DNA of 64,000 bases from G963556115 sp963675945 (GTDB lineage Bacteria; Planctomycetota; SZUA-567), in the NCBI GenBank assembly GCA_963675945.1, contig OY780932.1, positions 3,782,001 through 3,846,000 of the forward strand, in the 5' to 3' direction. A program made the translations under genes and the position numbers. The notes under the pieces were generated by a model that was not told the DNA's origin, made no database searches, and was given only the letters and a program-made list of their open reading frames with translations. This document shows positions 25,704 to 34,981 of this stretch, in pieces; position 1 is the stretch's first letter, and each line of letters opens with the position of its first letter.

Positions 25704-28589
25704 CTAGTGCGCAAGAGCCTTATTAAAGCCCTGAGCGAACCGCTCCTTATTCTCCCTGTAATACCCCATAACCTGCTCAATCCCTTTCGCTCCGCCAAAG
25801 CGCTGTAATGATCTCGCCACCAGATCTTCATCGGTCAAAAGCCCCAGCGCTTCTTTGAAGAGAAGTTTCTCCTCCGCGCCCACCTCCTTAAGCCCCAGGC
25901 TAATACTCGATCTGGCTCTAGGCTTATTATACCAGAAGTACATTAAATCCAGATACAATAACACCAATTCCTCAACCGTACTACTCTTGGCCGAGTCTGC
26001 AGCATCCTGAAGTTGCACAGGATCACCCAGCACCTCACTCAGCGATCGGCTCGGCAACATAAGTTCAATACGCTCACAAAGCCGGAGAAATTTCACCTTG
26101 ATCTCACTCACCTCGCGGCTACGTAGCGCAAGGTAAGCACTCCTGTCCGCAAGCCCCTCGATCAGACAGGCTATGGTATCAGAGGCAGCTTTTGAGATCA
26201 CCGCCGACCACTGCGAGATAATATTATCCACGTTGACTACCTGCAGCAAGATCAGCCCCTCCTGAAATACCGAACTCAAGAGTAATGATACCGGCACTGC
26301 CAGCACCGAACGGAAGAGATTCCCGACAATCGCCGCAGTGGGAAAACCCCTAATATAATTGTGCAGAGCAATATACACCCCGTTTACCGCCGACATCATC
26401 GAATACACCGCCATCGGACTGGTACCGGCATCAATACCCAGCATATGTTTGAGGAAGACCACCCTGACCACATACTCAAGTAAAGGTACAGACAGCCCGG
26501 TATACATCAGACTCTCGGATATACGCTTTTTATTTACCAGTGAGCGCCAACTGAGATTGAGCCGGTGATCAAATCCACCGGAGGAGAGAATCGCCTGGAG
26601 TACATTCCTCCCGCCAGTAATCGCAAACCAGATTAGCCCCCCCCCGTACTTGAGCACCGGCCACTCACTCGTCAGGTAAAAAGTCAAAAAAGCCGGGATA
26701 AAACCGATAAGAATCTTGACAATATTCTTAATATCACTGTTGAGATACTCCCAGCAATAACCTCGGCAGTGTTCATATTCATGCCGGAGCTTTTCACCGA
26801 AACGCCCACTGAGAGTCACGATCCTGCTCTCATATGCCGCGCCGACTACCTCCTTGATCGTCTGGCGCACCCAGGTTCGCCGCCGCTGTGAAAATGCCTG
26901 AAATCGTGACCAGAGTCCGCTGAACCCGCCCTTGCCAACAGTCAGATACTCAAGTCGTTTATACACCTGGCAGCCTAGCGGCAGATCAAGATGAGTGGCG
27001 TTATCCTTACGTTTGAGCGAACGCAGTCCGCTCCGGCTAAGACTCTGCTGCACAACCAGCCCCATACCGTAGAACACCTGCCCCCTCCCAGCGGCACCAC
27101 TACCGATAGCTGCCTCGATATGAACCGCCGCATAGTGATCCAAAAGCTTGCCGATATTCTTGCGTACCCGCTGCAAACCGGCGAGTATCTCCTCCTTACC
27201 GGTTATCTCCCGCTCATTGACCTCTCCGATATCCTCGGTAAGCAACAGCTTAATCGTGGTAATATCCCGCTCATTCACCGCCTTACGAAATCGGTTTATT
27301 CTCCCGTCACCATACTTGATCAGCCCCTCGCTGGCCAAGGTATAATCCCGAAGATTGAAGATCTCAACCGCTTTGACCCCACCCTTACTCTGATATATCA
27401 GCTCAGGTATCTCCCAGGAATGAAGGTTACTGGTCAACAGAGTCAGTCGGTAGCTGAGCGCCATACTGTTTAGCAGCTTCACCAGCTCCCGGATAGTACT
27501 GACCATACATCCATGCTTACATGCCTCCTCCGGCTCCAGCGACATCTCCATACTCAACGGTTTGATATACTTGATAAGGATCAATTCCGGTATCAGTTCC
27601 CGCGCGGTATCCCCTTGCGCTTGCTCCTCAATTGAGGTATAGATAAACTCGCTCAGATTTACCTCGGTAGGATAGATCTTGCCAAGAAAATCCTGATACC
27701 GCTTCTTACTCAGAGGTTTGAAGGAGACTCCATACTCATGCTCAAGCCATCCTCGCACCTTCTCATCGAATTCGTCAAGTAAACTCAATACCAACTGCTG
27801 ATGATAGCCCCCCACCGTTTTCGATGCCTTGAAGAAACCCAGCACCGTCTCCGAACGTAAAAAACGCGAGAAAGCACTGGGATTATTGAGCCCCAGCGGT
27901 GTCCAGACTACCTTGATAAATTTATTATGATAATATAGCGGTAGTTCCACCCCGATCTCTACCTCCACGCCGAGTATCTCTGCCGCACTATGCAATTCAT
28001 AAGCAAAATGCGCAGAGATATAATTACGCACAACCACCTGAAACTTCCTGATACCCTTTATCCAAGCATCAAGAACCAGGTGACAAGCACTCTTGCTCCC
28101 AAGACAACTGGCATTATCGACATTATCATCGAAAGAAAGCTGGGATGAGTCCTCAGGAATCTCTAAGAGCTGGTAGAAGGCTAGATGCTTGCGGACAATC
28201 CCTGGTTTACCCGTAAAAACCTCGCGGAAATCACGTATCAATTCAAGCTGGCGCTGCCGGTCATCCTGGCTAACAAAGACTTCCTTCATAATCTCTACCA
28301 GCACTCTTGCCGCATTGAGTCTGAGTCCTTTATGCGCCGAATAAACATCGTGATACAGCCGTTCTAAAGCTTTAAGGCGCTGATGCTGCTCATCCTTCTC
28401 CCGGGAATTCAAGAGTATCTTCAGCGCCCAGGCCACTCTGAGTTCCAGACAGGCGGCAATCTCAATAACCCCTTCGGCATGTGAACCATAAGGCAGGTCA
28501 ATCACCAAGCCTTCACCCTCTGCCGGCTCCAGCAGATGCTGTATCTGTTGAAAAATATCCTTATCGGTTCTGTCAAAGAGCAGATTCAT
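25704..28589 (-). CDS. Large hypothetical membrane protein (961 aa)
   Basis: I do not recognise this protein with certainty. The ATG at 28589 has AGGGG 5 nt upstream. Residues 1-600 look soluble. Segments such as LHSAAEILGVEVEIGVELPL and KVVWTPLGLNNPSAFSRFL weakly recall PHP/TIM-barrel metal-dependent folds, and AVNERDITTIKLLLTEDIGE lies in the middle. Residues about 640-800 contain four to five hydrophobic helices, including IVKILIGFIPAFLTFYLTS. The remainder is helical and ends in the cytoplasm. It stands alone between terminators. A membrane-tethered enzyme is possible but unproven. Confidence 0.8.
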   Translation of the reverse strand: MNLLFDRTDKDIFQQIQHLLEPAEGEGLVIDLPYGSHAEGVIEIAACLELRVAWALKILLNSREKDEQHQRLKALERLYHDVYSAHKGLRLNAARVLVEIMKEVFVSQDDRQRQLELIRDFREVFTGKPGIVRKHLAFYQLLEIPEDSSQLSFDDNVDNASCLGSKSACHLVLDAWIKGIRKFQVVVRNYISAHFAYELHSAAEILGVEVEIGVELPLYYHNKFIKVVWTPLGLNNPSAFSRFLRSETVLGFFKASKTVGGYHQQLVLSLLDEFDEKVRGWLEHEYGVSFKPLSKKRYQDFLGKIYPTEVNLSEFIYTSIEEQAQGDTARELIPELILIKYIKPLSMEMSLEPEEACKHGCMVSTIRELVKLLNSMALSYRLTLLTSNLHSWEIPELIYQSKGGVKAVEIFNLRDYTLASEGLIKYGDGRINRFRKAVNERDITTIKLLLTEDIGEVNEREITGKEEILAGLQRVRKNIGKLLDHYAAVHIEAAIGSGAAGRGQVFYGMGLVVQQSLSRSGLRSLKRKDNATHLDLPLGCQVYKRLEYLTVGKGGFSGLWSRFQAFSQRRRTWVRQTIKEVVGAAYESRIVTLSGRFGEKLRHEYEHCRGYCWEYLNSDIKNIVKILIGFIPAFLTFYLTSEWPVLKYGGGLIWFAITGGRNVLQAILSSGGFDHRLNLSWRSLVNKKRISESLMYTGLSVPLLEYVVRVVFLKHMLGIDAGTSPMAVYSMMSAVNGVYIALHNYIRGFPTAAIVGNLFRSVLAVPVSLLLSSVFQEGLILLQVVNVDNIISQWSAVISKAASDTIACLIEGLADRSAYLALRSREVSEIKVKFLRLCERIELMLPSRSLSEVLGDPVQLQDAADSAKSSTVEELVLLYLDLMYFWYNKPRARSSISLGLKEVGAEEKLLFKEALGLLTDEDLVARSLQRFGGAKGIEQVMGYYRENKERFAQGFNKALAH

Positions 28590-28635
28590 TCCCACCCCTT
28601 ATCCAATCTTGTACTAAACCCAAGCAAGCCCAAAA

Positions 28636-28668
28636 AATATACGTTCCCGCTAATTTGGGAACGTATTA
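28636..28668 (-). terminator. Terminator after the YkgJ-like gene
   Basis: A 10-bp perfect stem (ATACGTTCCC / GGGAACGTAT) with an 8-nt loop lies about 45 bp past the stop. ATATTTTTTGG follows on the minus strand. Confidence 0.8.
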
Positions 28669-28709
28669 TATAATAGCAGAAAACTCTATTTTGACGCAAT
28701 TAAAAAAAG

Positions 28710-29507
28710 CTACTCCTCACCCTTCTCAACTACAGCGATGAGATCCCGCATAAAGTTGATATAAACATTCGCCTGTGGATAGTAATAAGCTCCGGTGTAG
28801 GGAAACTCGGTATTGACCTTCTGAATACACTCTAGAGCTTCCTGGGCTTTCTTCTCATTATTTAACTCAAAAAACTTATCAATAAGATCAAGCTTCTCAT
28901 TGAACCGGGTATGATTTACATAGCTACTTCCCAAATAGCGCAGATCGACCTCAGCAAAGATGAGTTCACGCAATTTCAGGAAGTATTCCTGAGTAATATC
29001 CGGGTCAAACATTATGGCAAACCAGCAGTGGAGATTTACCGAATCAAAGAAATACGGTTCATCCAGCAGTCCACAGTAAGGCATATTGAGCTTATTGGCG
29101 GCATCAAGGAGCGCCTCTATCTCTTCCCCACCGAAGTCCTCTTCAGTCACCGCTCCCTGCTGATAGCTACAAATCCGCTCCCGAGCAGTAAGTTGATCGA
29201 GGATATCAATACCCTCAAGTCTGCAGGATAATGGTCTTACCTCATAACAACTACACTCACTATCTCTAAGTAGAGGACAAATAATATTATTCAGATGAAA
29301 TTCAGAGACAATCGGCTCCGCCGATACCAGGAGTCTAAGTTCAGCCTCACTGAATACCTCAATCATTTTCTGGAGCAACGCAATCAACTCGATATACGAC
29401 ATATGTGGACTTATGCAGCAGCGACTGCAGCGATTGCACGGCACCTCGGGTGCCTGCTTATAGATCTCGGCCAGTGCCTCCTGTACCTTCTGCATTTTCT
29501 CACTCAT
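28710..29507 (-). CDS. YkgJ-family cysteine-cluster protein
   Basis: Putative zinc- or iron-chelating protein of 265 aa. The ATG at 29507 follows AGGAG with a 10-nt spacer; the ATG at 29543 would add 12 residues. The N-terminal cysteine cluster CNRCSRCC (C24, C27, C30, C31) and a later CPLLRDSECSCYEVRPLSC segment match the CxxCxxCC family pattern (UPF0153/YkgJ). The C-terminal half, about 130-265, is helical and unassigned. Family members are often described as Fe-S or zinc binding, but their biochemical role is poorly known. It is a single-gene unit with its own terminator. Confidence 0.82.
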   Translation of the reverse strand: MSEKMQKVQEALAEIYKQAPEVPCNRCSRCCISPHMSYIELIALLQKMIEVFSEAELRLLVSAEPIVSEFHLNNIICPLLRDSECSCYEVRPLSCRLEGIDILDQLTARERICSYQQGAVTEEDFGGEEIEALLDAANKLNMPYCGLLDEPYFFDSVNLHCWFAIMFDPDITQEYFLKLRELIFAEVDLRYLGSSYVNHTRFNEKLDLIDKFFELNNEKKAQEALECIQKVNTEFPYTGAYYYPQANVYINFMRDLIAVVEKGEE

Positions 29508-29660
29508 CTGAGAGAATCTCCTCTCGCATATGGGGTTAATCATATATCCCTAGAACTTCTAGCAATTATCGACCATAACTGAGCATAAGTTGAATTTTTT
29601 TCAGGCGATAGAGGGAAAAATACTCCAAACTGCCTCTGGGCAGCTATTCAAGCTGTTAAC

Positions 29661-30236
29661 TCAAAACAGTTTAGAACCAAGCCAGACCAGGTTACGCCCA
29701 AACTGCTCAGCTACCCCCAGCGCCTCGGTATCCTTTTCAACCTCACCGGCATCTCTGGCAGTAGCTACATTCCAATATCCAGAACCAGGTACAACCATAT
29801 CATTGATCATAAACCAGTAGAGCATCTGGGCAAAGGTAAAGTTCTGCCCGGCTTTGCGTGCGACCGTCAGCGGGCCGCCAATCTTTCGGCTGAAACGCAT
29901 ATCCGGTCTACCTGCATACCCAGCGCGATCCATCAATGCCTTCATCTCAGCCGGAGCTGAGCCAAAGTATACTGGTGCTCCAAAGACGATAATCTCTGAT
30001 TCATACATCTTGGACATCACCTCATTGCCCATATCATCGGTAAGTACACACTTGCCATCTCTGGTCTTCTTACACCGACCACAAGCGATACATCCACGCA
30101 TATACTTCCCACCAATCTGAATCTGCTCGGTCGCGATTCCGCTCTCACTCAACACCCCACTTACCACATCCAGCAAGATCTGAGTATTCCCGCCTACCCG
30201 TGGGCTACCATTTATGAGCACTGCTTTGAGCGCCAT
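29661..30236 (-). CDS. Flavodoxin-like NAD(P)H:FMN oxidoreductase family protein
   Basis: Iron-sulfur-flavoprotein-like or NADPH-dependent FMN reductase of 191 aa. The phosphate loop NGSPRVGGNTQ follows the first strand, and GAPVYFGSAPAEMKALMDR is the flavin-binding second loop. A cysteine motif CIACGRCKKTRDGKC at about 49-63 resembles the Fe-S-cluster motif of ISF proteins and suggests a redox centre beyond FMN. It uses ATG with AAGGAG. It lies 57 bp upstream of nothing known in the pathway sense; neighbours are a GNAT enzyme and a second flavodoxin, so no pathway is indicated. Confidence 0.88.
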   Translation of the reverse strand: MALKAVLINGSPRVGGNTQILLDVVSGVLSESGIATEQIQIGGKYMRGCIACGRCKKTRDGKCVLTDDMGNEVMSKMYESEIIVFGAPVYFGSAPAEMKALMDRAGYAGRPDMRFSRKIGGPLTVARKAGQNFTFAQMLYWFMINDMVVPGSGYWNVATARDAGEVEKDTEALGVAEQFGRNLVWLGSKLF

Positions 30237-30293
30237 AATTATTCTCCTTTTTCAATTCCACCGTCAAACACACACCATACTATCAAATAAATC

Positions 30294-30773
30294 TCAGTCA
30301 AGCAATTTTTTGAACGCATCCCGGTCTATTGCATACGGCAGCCAGTTAGCGACAAAATCTGCCCCCAGTGATTCATAAAAATCCACCGCGGTATCATTCC
30401 AATTGAGTACCTGCAACTCTATCCTTGCGCAGTTTGCTTCCTCTGCCTTACGCGCCAGTTCGACAAAGAGTGCCTTACCCGCGCCACAGCGACGCGCCTC
30501 AGGACTTACGAATATATCTTCGACAAACATCTTCGGTTTCCCGAGAAAAGTGGTATAATTCAAATAATAGGTAGCAATCCCAACATCAACCCCGTTACAA
30601 GCCGCTATCAACACAGTGATATACGGAGCCTTACCCGCCATAGCATTTCTTATATCATCCACAGTGGCGACAAAAGCATCAGAGGCTCGGTCATAAGCTG
30701 CAAGCTCCTTTACAAACTCATATACGATCTCTACCTCACTTATATCGGCGGTTCTAATTTCAACATCCGGCAT
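30294..30773 (-). CDS. GNAT-family N-acetyltransferase (diamine acetyltransferase-like)
   Basis: Acetyl-CoA-dependent acetyltransferase of 159 aa. The ATG at 30773 (MPDVEIRTAD) follows GAGGA by 7 nt; the start at 30815 lacks one. Motifs KPKMFVEDIFVSPEARRCGAG (acetyl-CoA pyrophosphate loop region, with RRCGAG as a variant of RxxGxG) and LNWNDTAVDFYESLGA resemble spermidine/spermine acetyltransferases of the SAT1 type. The substrate is not determined; a polyamine or thialysine-like amine is the nearest guess. It is tandem with the flavodoxin genes but with no operon-level functional link visible. Confidence 0.88.
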   Translation of the reverse strand: MPDVEIRTADISEVEIVYEFVKELAAYDRASDAFVATVDDIRNAMAGKAPYITVLIAACNGVDVGIATYYLNYTTFLGKPKMFVEDIFVSPEARRCGAGKALFVELARKAEEANCARIELQVLNWNDTAVDFYESLGADFVANWLPYAIDRDAFKKLLD

Positions 30774-30883
30774 CTTCTCGTCCTCTATTTCCCTTCTCTG
30801 TACCGCTTGATTCAATACTTTAAACTACTCTATAATATCATATTCTCCTTAAAAATCAATTACCTCCTTAATTCTTCAACCCT

Positions 30884-31795
30884 TTATTCTTGATTACGCC
30901 ACTCTCCCCCCTCGTAAGTAATTAGGCTAGAAGTCGGCTGCTCATACCCTCCCCGGGTCAAAAACGCAAAGAAAAACTCCACCTGCTTGCGTGCTTTATC
31001 AGGAGTAATCGCCCCAACCGGGCAGGAATCCATACAATTAAAACAGTGCAGACACTTCTGAGAAGAGCTTCGTCGGGGTTTTCCGCCACTGCCGGGAGTA
31101 AGGTAGAATACCGGACAACGCTGGCTGCAGAGACCACACCCGATACACTTTGCTAGATCAATGACAATGCTCGGTAAGAGTTTGAACGGCTTGAACTTTG
31201 GATTCAACAGGGTCATATCGAGTAACCGCTTCCCCAGAGGCTGATAACGCAGAGAGACGCTACGCGTAATATACTCCTTAGCCACCAGCAATTCCTCAAG
31301 CTGCTCGGTCGCAGTATAAACAAGTCGCACAAGCTCTCCGGCTTGAGCCGGAGTACCAATCCTCCTGCCAAGCAGATTCTCCAGCAAAGTATGCCGCGCC
31401 GCCACCTTCATCCCGGAGAGTACTACCCTCCCGCCCTGCTGCAACCATCTTCCCGCCTCCTCCAGCGCAACTCCGGAAGAGATACAGCCATAAGTAACAA
31501 ACGCAAAAGCATAACGCCCCCAACCCTCTCCCGGACATGGAAGGGCCTTGATAAGCCGTGCTATATGCTCCTGTAGATGGTGTTCATAGACTGGCGAACC
31601 TATACAGAGCAGATCGTGCGGCGGTATGCAATCGTGCAGAAAACCAACATAATCTCTATCACATACTATTCGCTGCTCACGCGCTAGTTCAAGGTGCTCC
31701 GCAGCAATACCACGGCTCCTAAATGCCCGGCAAAGGTGTGACCCCAGATCATGGGTGGATCCCGAGGAACTGAAGGTAAGAATAACTACACGCAT
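30884..31795 (-). CDS. EFR1-type flavodoxin-ferredoxin fusion protein
   Basis: Electron-transfer protein of 303 aa: an N-terminal flavodoxin-like domain (about 1-160, FMN loop SSSGSTHDLG, IGSPVYEHHLQ) and a C-terminal two-[4Fe-4S] ferredoxin domain (about 220-275) with CIGCGLCSQRC and CLHCFNCMDSC. This is the EFRO/EFR1 architecture common in anaerobes. The linker between the domains contains no recognised motif. A GAGGTGG ribosome-binding site precedes the ATG. It is 205 bp downstream of pelG and separate from the pel operon. Its redox partner is unknown. Such proteins support anaerobic low-potential electron flow, consistent with nitrogen fixation elsewhere in the window. Confidence 0.9.
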   Translation of the reverse strand: MRVVILTFSSSGSTHDLGSHLCRAFRSRGIAAEHLELAREQRIVCDRDYVGFLHDCIPPHDLLCIGSPVYEHHLQEHIARLIKALPCPGEGWGRYAFAFVTYGCISSGVALEEAGRWLQQGGRVVLSGMKVAARHTLLENLLGRRIGTPAQAGELVRLVYTATEQLEELLVAKEYITRSVSLRYQPLGKRLLDMTLLNPKFKPFKLLPSIVIDLAKCIGCGLCSQRCPVFYLTPGSGGKPRRSSSQKCLHCFNCMDSCPVGAITPDKARKQVEFFFAFLTRGGYEQPTSSLITYEGGEWRNQE

Positions 31796-32000
31796 AAACC
31801 ACCTCTTGAAACAGAATTAAACCCTTAATCCTGCTGAAAACAGTTTGACTGGATTAACAAACCAGCATTACTGAATTAAGCCCAGAATGAAATAAGTCCT
31901 GCTTACCCCAAATCATTTGCCAAAGTTGACCTGAGAAGACTTATCCATTGCGAACTACAATAAGGCAATTATAGCTGCAAGCTATTGCGCAGAAACCGCC

Positions 32001-33374
32001 CTAAGTCTCAAAACTCTGTGACATAAAGGTATCAAAAATCAAATTATCCATCTTCTTATTGAACATATACATCCCAATGAGCAGACCGATCAAAAAGGCA
32101 GCCAACGCCCCGATACCATTATATAGCTGATTATAAAATGCAAAATAATAAGAAAACACGGTATTGAGTACAAATACCAGCAGACAAAGCCCCCCGGCGA
32201 GTTTCCGCCAGTCGAAATAGAGTATGACGATGATCATAATCAGAAAGAGTGCTTGAATAAAGGCGGCAATAAGGGTAAAACGTAGGGTTACCACCAGATA
32301 CGGCGGCATGTTGAGTAGTTCTAGGATATCCGGCGCCAGCAAGAGCAACAAACCGGTAAGTCCGCCCTGCACCTTGAGCAAGCGCGAAATAGAGAGCCAG
32401 AGATTGGCCGTGATATCCTTACGCCGTTGCTCGATATCCTCCAGAGTCGCCCCACCGGATACCGCTCCAAGATACTCGGCATAATACTTGTAAAAGCTCG
32501 TCTCAATCCGTATCAGAAAGAGGGTCATCGCCGGGACTATCGTCAGATACGCCCAGAAGAAGCAGGTATCATAATCCACCGGAGCATAAAAGGGTCCCGG
32601 AGCTGCCTTCTCCCCCCCGGCAATCCAGTAGATAACCTTATCAACCCAGAGTGACGCGTTATAAGCAAAGCCGCAGAGCACCAGCCAGGGCAAGCCCTTC
32701 CAATATCCAATCACCCCGCGATCAGTACGCACCTGAGAAGGAAATTCCTGGTAAACCCGTGAAGACAGGAGTACCGCCAAGAGCAAGAGCCCCATCCCGA
32801 ACCCCCAGCTCATCCCTACCAGCCCATAATACGCCGCTCCCAGAAATGCTGCGACTACCGCAATTATATACCCGGCTGCAAACACCTTGACAATTGAAGC
32901 ATAATCCCGCGCCGCCGAGAGAAAGATCATCGCAACCCAGGTCAGCGCAACCGACTGAAAGAGCATTACCGCCGCCAGCGCCAGTTCGGTCTTGAGACCA
33001 CCAAGAAAATAAAACGCCCCGGAGAGTACCGTCGCATAGATCAAGCACTGTCTGGCAACATACTTGAAGGTCGGCAGCACCGCTGAAAAATCACTGACAT
33101 ACATCTTATCGGCCAGATATCTGGTCGTAGACATATAGAACGGTCCGGTAAATACCAGTGTTCCCATATAAGTATAGACCAGAATCGTTCTAAAGAGTAC
33201 ACTCTCATGCATCTTAAGAAATCCCGTACAGAGTAAACTCAATATCCCAATACTAATTATTGAGATCAGCCATGGCCCGGTTGAGATCACCGCCCCATAG
33301 ATATATGCAGTTATAAGCGAGGTATAAGTACCCTTGCTCATAATATTCCTCAATTTGAAGCCTATCCCAGCCAT
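32001..33374 (-). CDS. pelG: Pel exopolysaccharide inner-membrane protein PelG
   Basis: Polytopic inner-membrane protein of 457 aa (P. aeruginosa PelG about 456) with about 12 hydrophobic segments and the family start MAGIGFKLRN(I/M). Related to MOP/Wzx-like flippases, it pairs with PelF, PelD and PelE to synthesise and export the polymer across the inner membrane. The YMGTLVFTGPFYMSTTRYLADKMY-type segment, AAPGPFYAPVDYDTCFFWAYL and ETSFYKYYAEYLGAV are family-typical. It is 29 bp after pelF and is the last gene of the operon. Confidence 0.92.
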   Translation of the reverse strand: MAGIGFKLRNIMSKGTYTSLITAYIYGAVISTGPWLISIISIGILSLLCTGFLKMHESVLFRTILVYTYMGTLVFTGPFYMSTTRYLADKMYVSDFSAVLPTFKYVARQCLIYATVLSGAFYFLGGLKTELALAAVMLFQSVALTWVAMIFLSAARDYASIVKVFAAGYIIAVVAAFLGAAYYGLVGMSWGFGMGLLLLAVLLSSRVYQEFPSQVRTDRGVIGYWKGLPWLVLCGFAYNASLWVDKVIYWIAGGEKAAPGPFYAPVDYDTCFFWAYLTIVPAMTLFLIRIETSFYKYYAEYLGAVSGGATLEDIEQRRKDITANLWLSISRLLKVQGGLTGLLLLLAPDILELLNMPPYLVVTLRFTLIAAFIQALFLIMIIVILYFDWRKLAGGLCLLVFVLNTVFSYYFAFYNQLYNGIGALAAFLIGLLIGMYMFNKKMDNLIFDTFMSQSFET

Positions 33375-33403
33375 AATCCCTTCCTACTCGCTATCCGTTT
33401 CCA

Positions 33404-34927
33404 TCAAAGCCTATATTTTGGATGGAGTAATTCCCGCTCAAAACACTTTCGGTACTCTTCGCGGTACTGCTCCATCACCTCCTTGAGATCATAGTACTTG
33501 CAGACTCTATCCCTAAGGTTACTCCCCATCTCCCGCGCCCACTCCGCCGACCGAGCCACCTTTCTCAAGGCGCGAGCCAGCTCCCGCGGTGAAGCCACCG
33601 GTACCACATAACCACCTATACCCAAGGCTCTATCCTCCTCCGTACGCCCCTCAATCAATTCCCGGCAGGAACCGACATCGGTAGCCACAAAAGGAACTCC
33701 AGCCCCACCGGCTTCAAGTATGGCAAAGGGCAACCCCTCACTAATACTGGAGATAACCCCAACATCAATACTACCGAGCTTATCAAGCACCTTGACTCTG
33801 CCGGTAAACTCAACCTCTTGCTCCAGATCCAGCCCTACGACCAACTCCCGGCACTCCTCATAATACGCCAGATCTTCATCGTACGGCCCCATAATCAACG
33901 CCTTGAAGTTCACCCCGTAGCGCTTGAGAAAATCCAAAGACTTTATCAGCGTCTTGACATCTTTGATCGGGGCGATTCTACCGACATACCCGATGACAAA
34001 GGTCTCATCAGCATTCCGCCACCTGGGTTTGACCGCCAGAAACTTGGTTAAATCTATTCCGTTGGGTATTATCTTTATCCGCTCCGGATCAGCACCATCA
34101 GCCACTTGGTCACGCCTATTAGCTTCAAACAGGGAATAAACCTGTTCCGCACTCTTATACGCGGTTCGACTCAGCGAGAAGAATAGGTTTACCCACCACT
34201 CTTTATAACGGTTGCTGCGCCTGGACATATCCAAGGAGAGCGGTACCGCCGAATCCCCACAGATCCAATCCGCATCAAAGATTTCAATACGCCGTTCCCG
34301 CGTATAAATTCCATGTTCACTTATTAGTAGAGGCGAGCCGGTAAGCCTGCTGAATAAAGCTCCCAATAGCGCCGCATAACCGGTACAAGCTGAGTGATAT
34401 ATCTTTGCCGGCATCAATTTAGTCGTAAGCAGCTTAATAACTGGAAGATTGATAAAACGGTACGACCAGAAGAAATCGTTGAATCCTGACGGATCATCCT
34501 CAAAATTCTTATAGAGTTCGAGTACCGCCTCCCAAGCCCGATGCGAATAGGCAAACTCCTGCATAAATTCAGTGCTGTCCTCCAGTTTACTCACAATCTG
34601 CTGCAGACACAGAACATCAAGCGGTTCGCCTTGAGCGATGGAACGCTGAAAGAACCGAATATCCTCCCAATCTTCTACACCTAGTCGGTGATCATGCTTT
34701 GAAGGAACCTTCTTGGGAAAATCATGAATATATACCTCCTGCACCTCGGTTACATTCACCGGCAACTCATACTTGAGGGTCAGTTTCTCCCGGCGATTAG
34801 CCGCCAGATACAGAATCCCAAAGTTAATATCAGGCATATACTCGATTATCTGTGCCACCCAGGTCGAGACACCTCCCGCCACATACGGATAGGTTCCTTC
34901 AAGAATCAGACAGACATCACACCTCAC
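33404..34927 (-). CDS. pelF: Pel polysaccharide glycosyltransferase PelF (GT4 family)
   Basis: Cytoplasmic glycosyltransferase of 507 aa, the same length as P. aeruginosa PelF, which polymerises Pel from UDP-activated amino sugars. A GTG start has GGAG 7 nt upstream. The N-terminal CLILEGTYPYVAGGVSTWV is diagnostic of PelF. The C-terminal Rossmann half has IGYVGRIAPIKDVKTLI and the EX7E catalytic motif EGLPFAILE, plus DVGSCRELIEG. It is followed by pelG after 29 bp and preceded by the HEAT-repeat gene. Confidence 0.94.
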   Translation of the reverse strand: MRCDVCLILEGTYPYVAGGVSTWVAQIIEYMPDINFGILYLAANRREKLTLKYELPVNVTEVQEVYIHDFPKKVPSKHDHRLGVEDWEDIRFFQRSIAQGEPLDVLCLQQIVSKLEDSTEFMQEFAYSHRAWEAVLELYKNFEDDPSGFNDFFWSYRFINLPVIKLLTTKLMPAKIYHSACTGYAALLGALFSRLTGSPLLISEHGIYTRERRIEIFDADWICGDSAVPLSLDMSRRSNRYKEWWVNLFFSLSRTAYKSAEQVYSLFEANRRDQVADGADPERIKIIPNGIDLTKFLAVKPRWRNADETFVIGYVGRIAPIKDVKTLIKSLDFLKRYGVNFKALIMGPYDEDLAYYEECRELVVGLDLEQEVEFTGRVKVLDKLGSIDVGVISSISEGLPFAILEAGGAGVPFVATDVGSCRELIEGRTEEDRALGIGGYVVPVASPRELARALRKVARSAEWAREMGSNLRDRVCKYYDLKEVMEQYREEYRKCFERELLHPKYRL

Positions 34928-34981
34928 AGTTTTTCTCCACTCTCTGAGCAGCCGACCGCAAGAAATCGGTATACTGCACCA

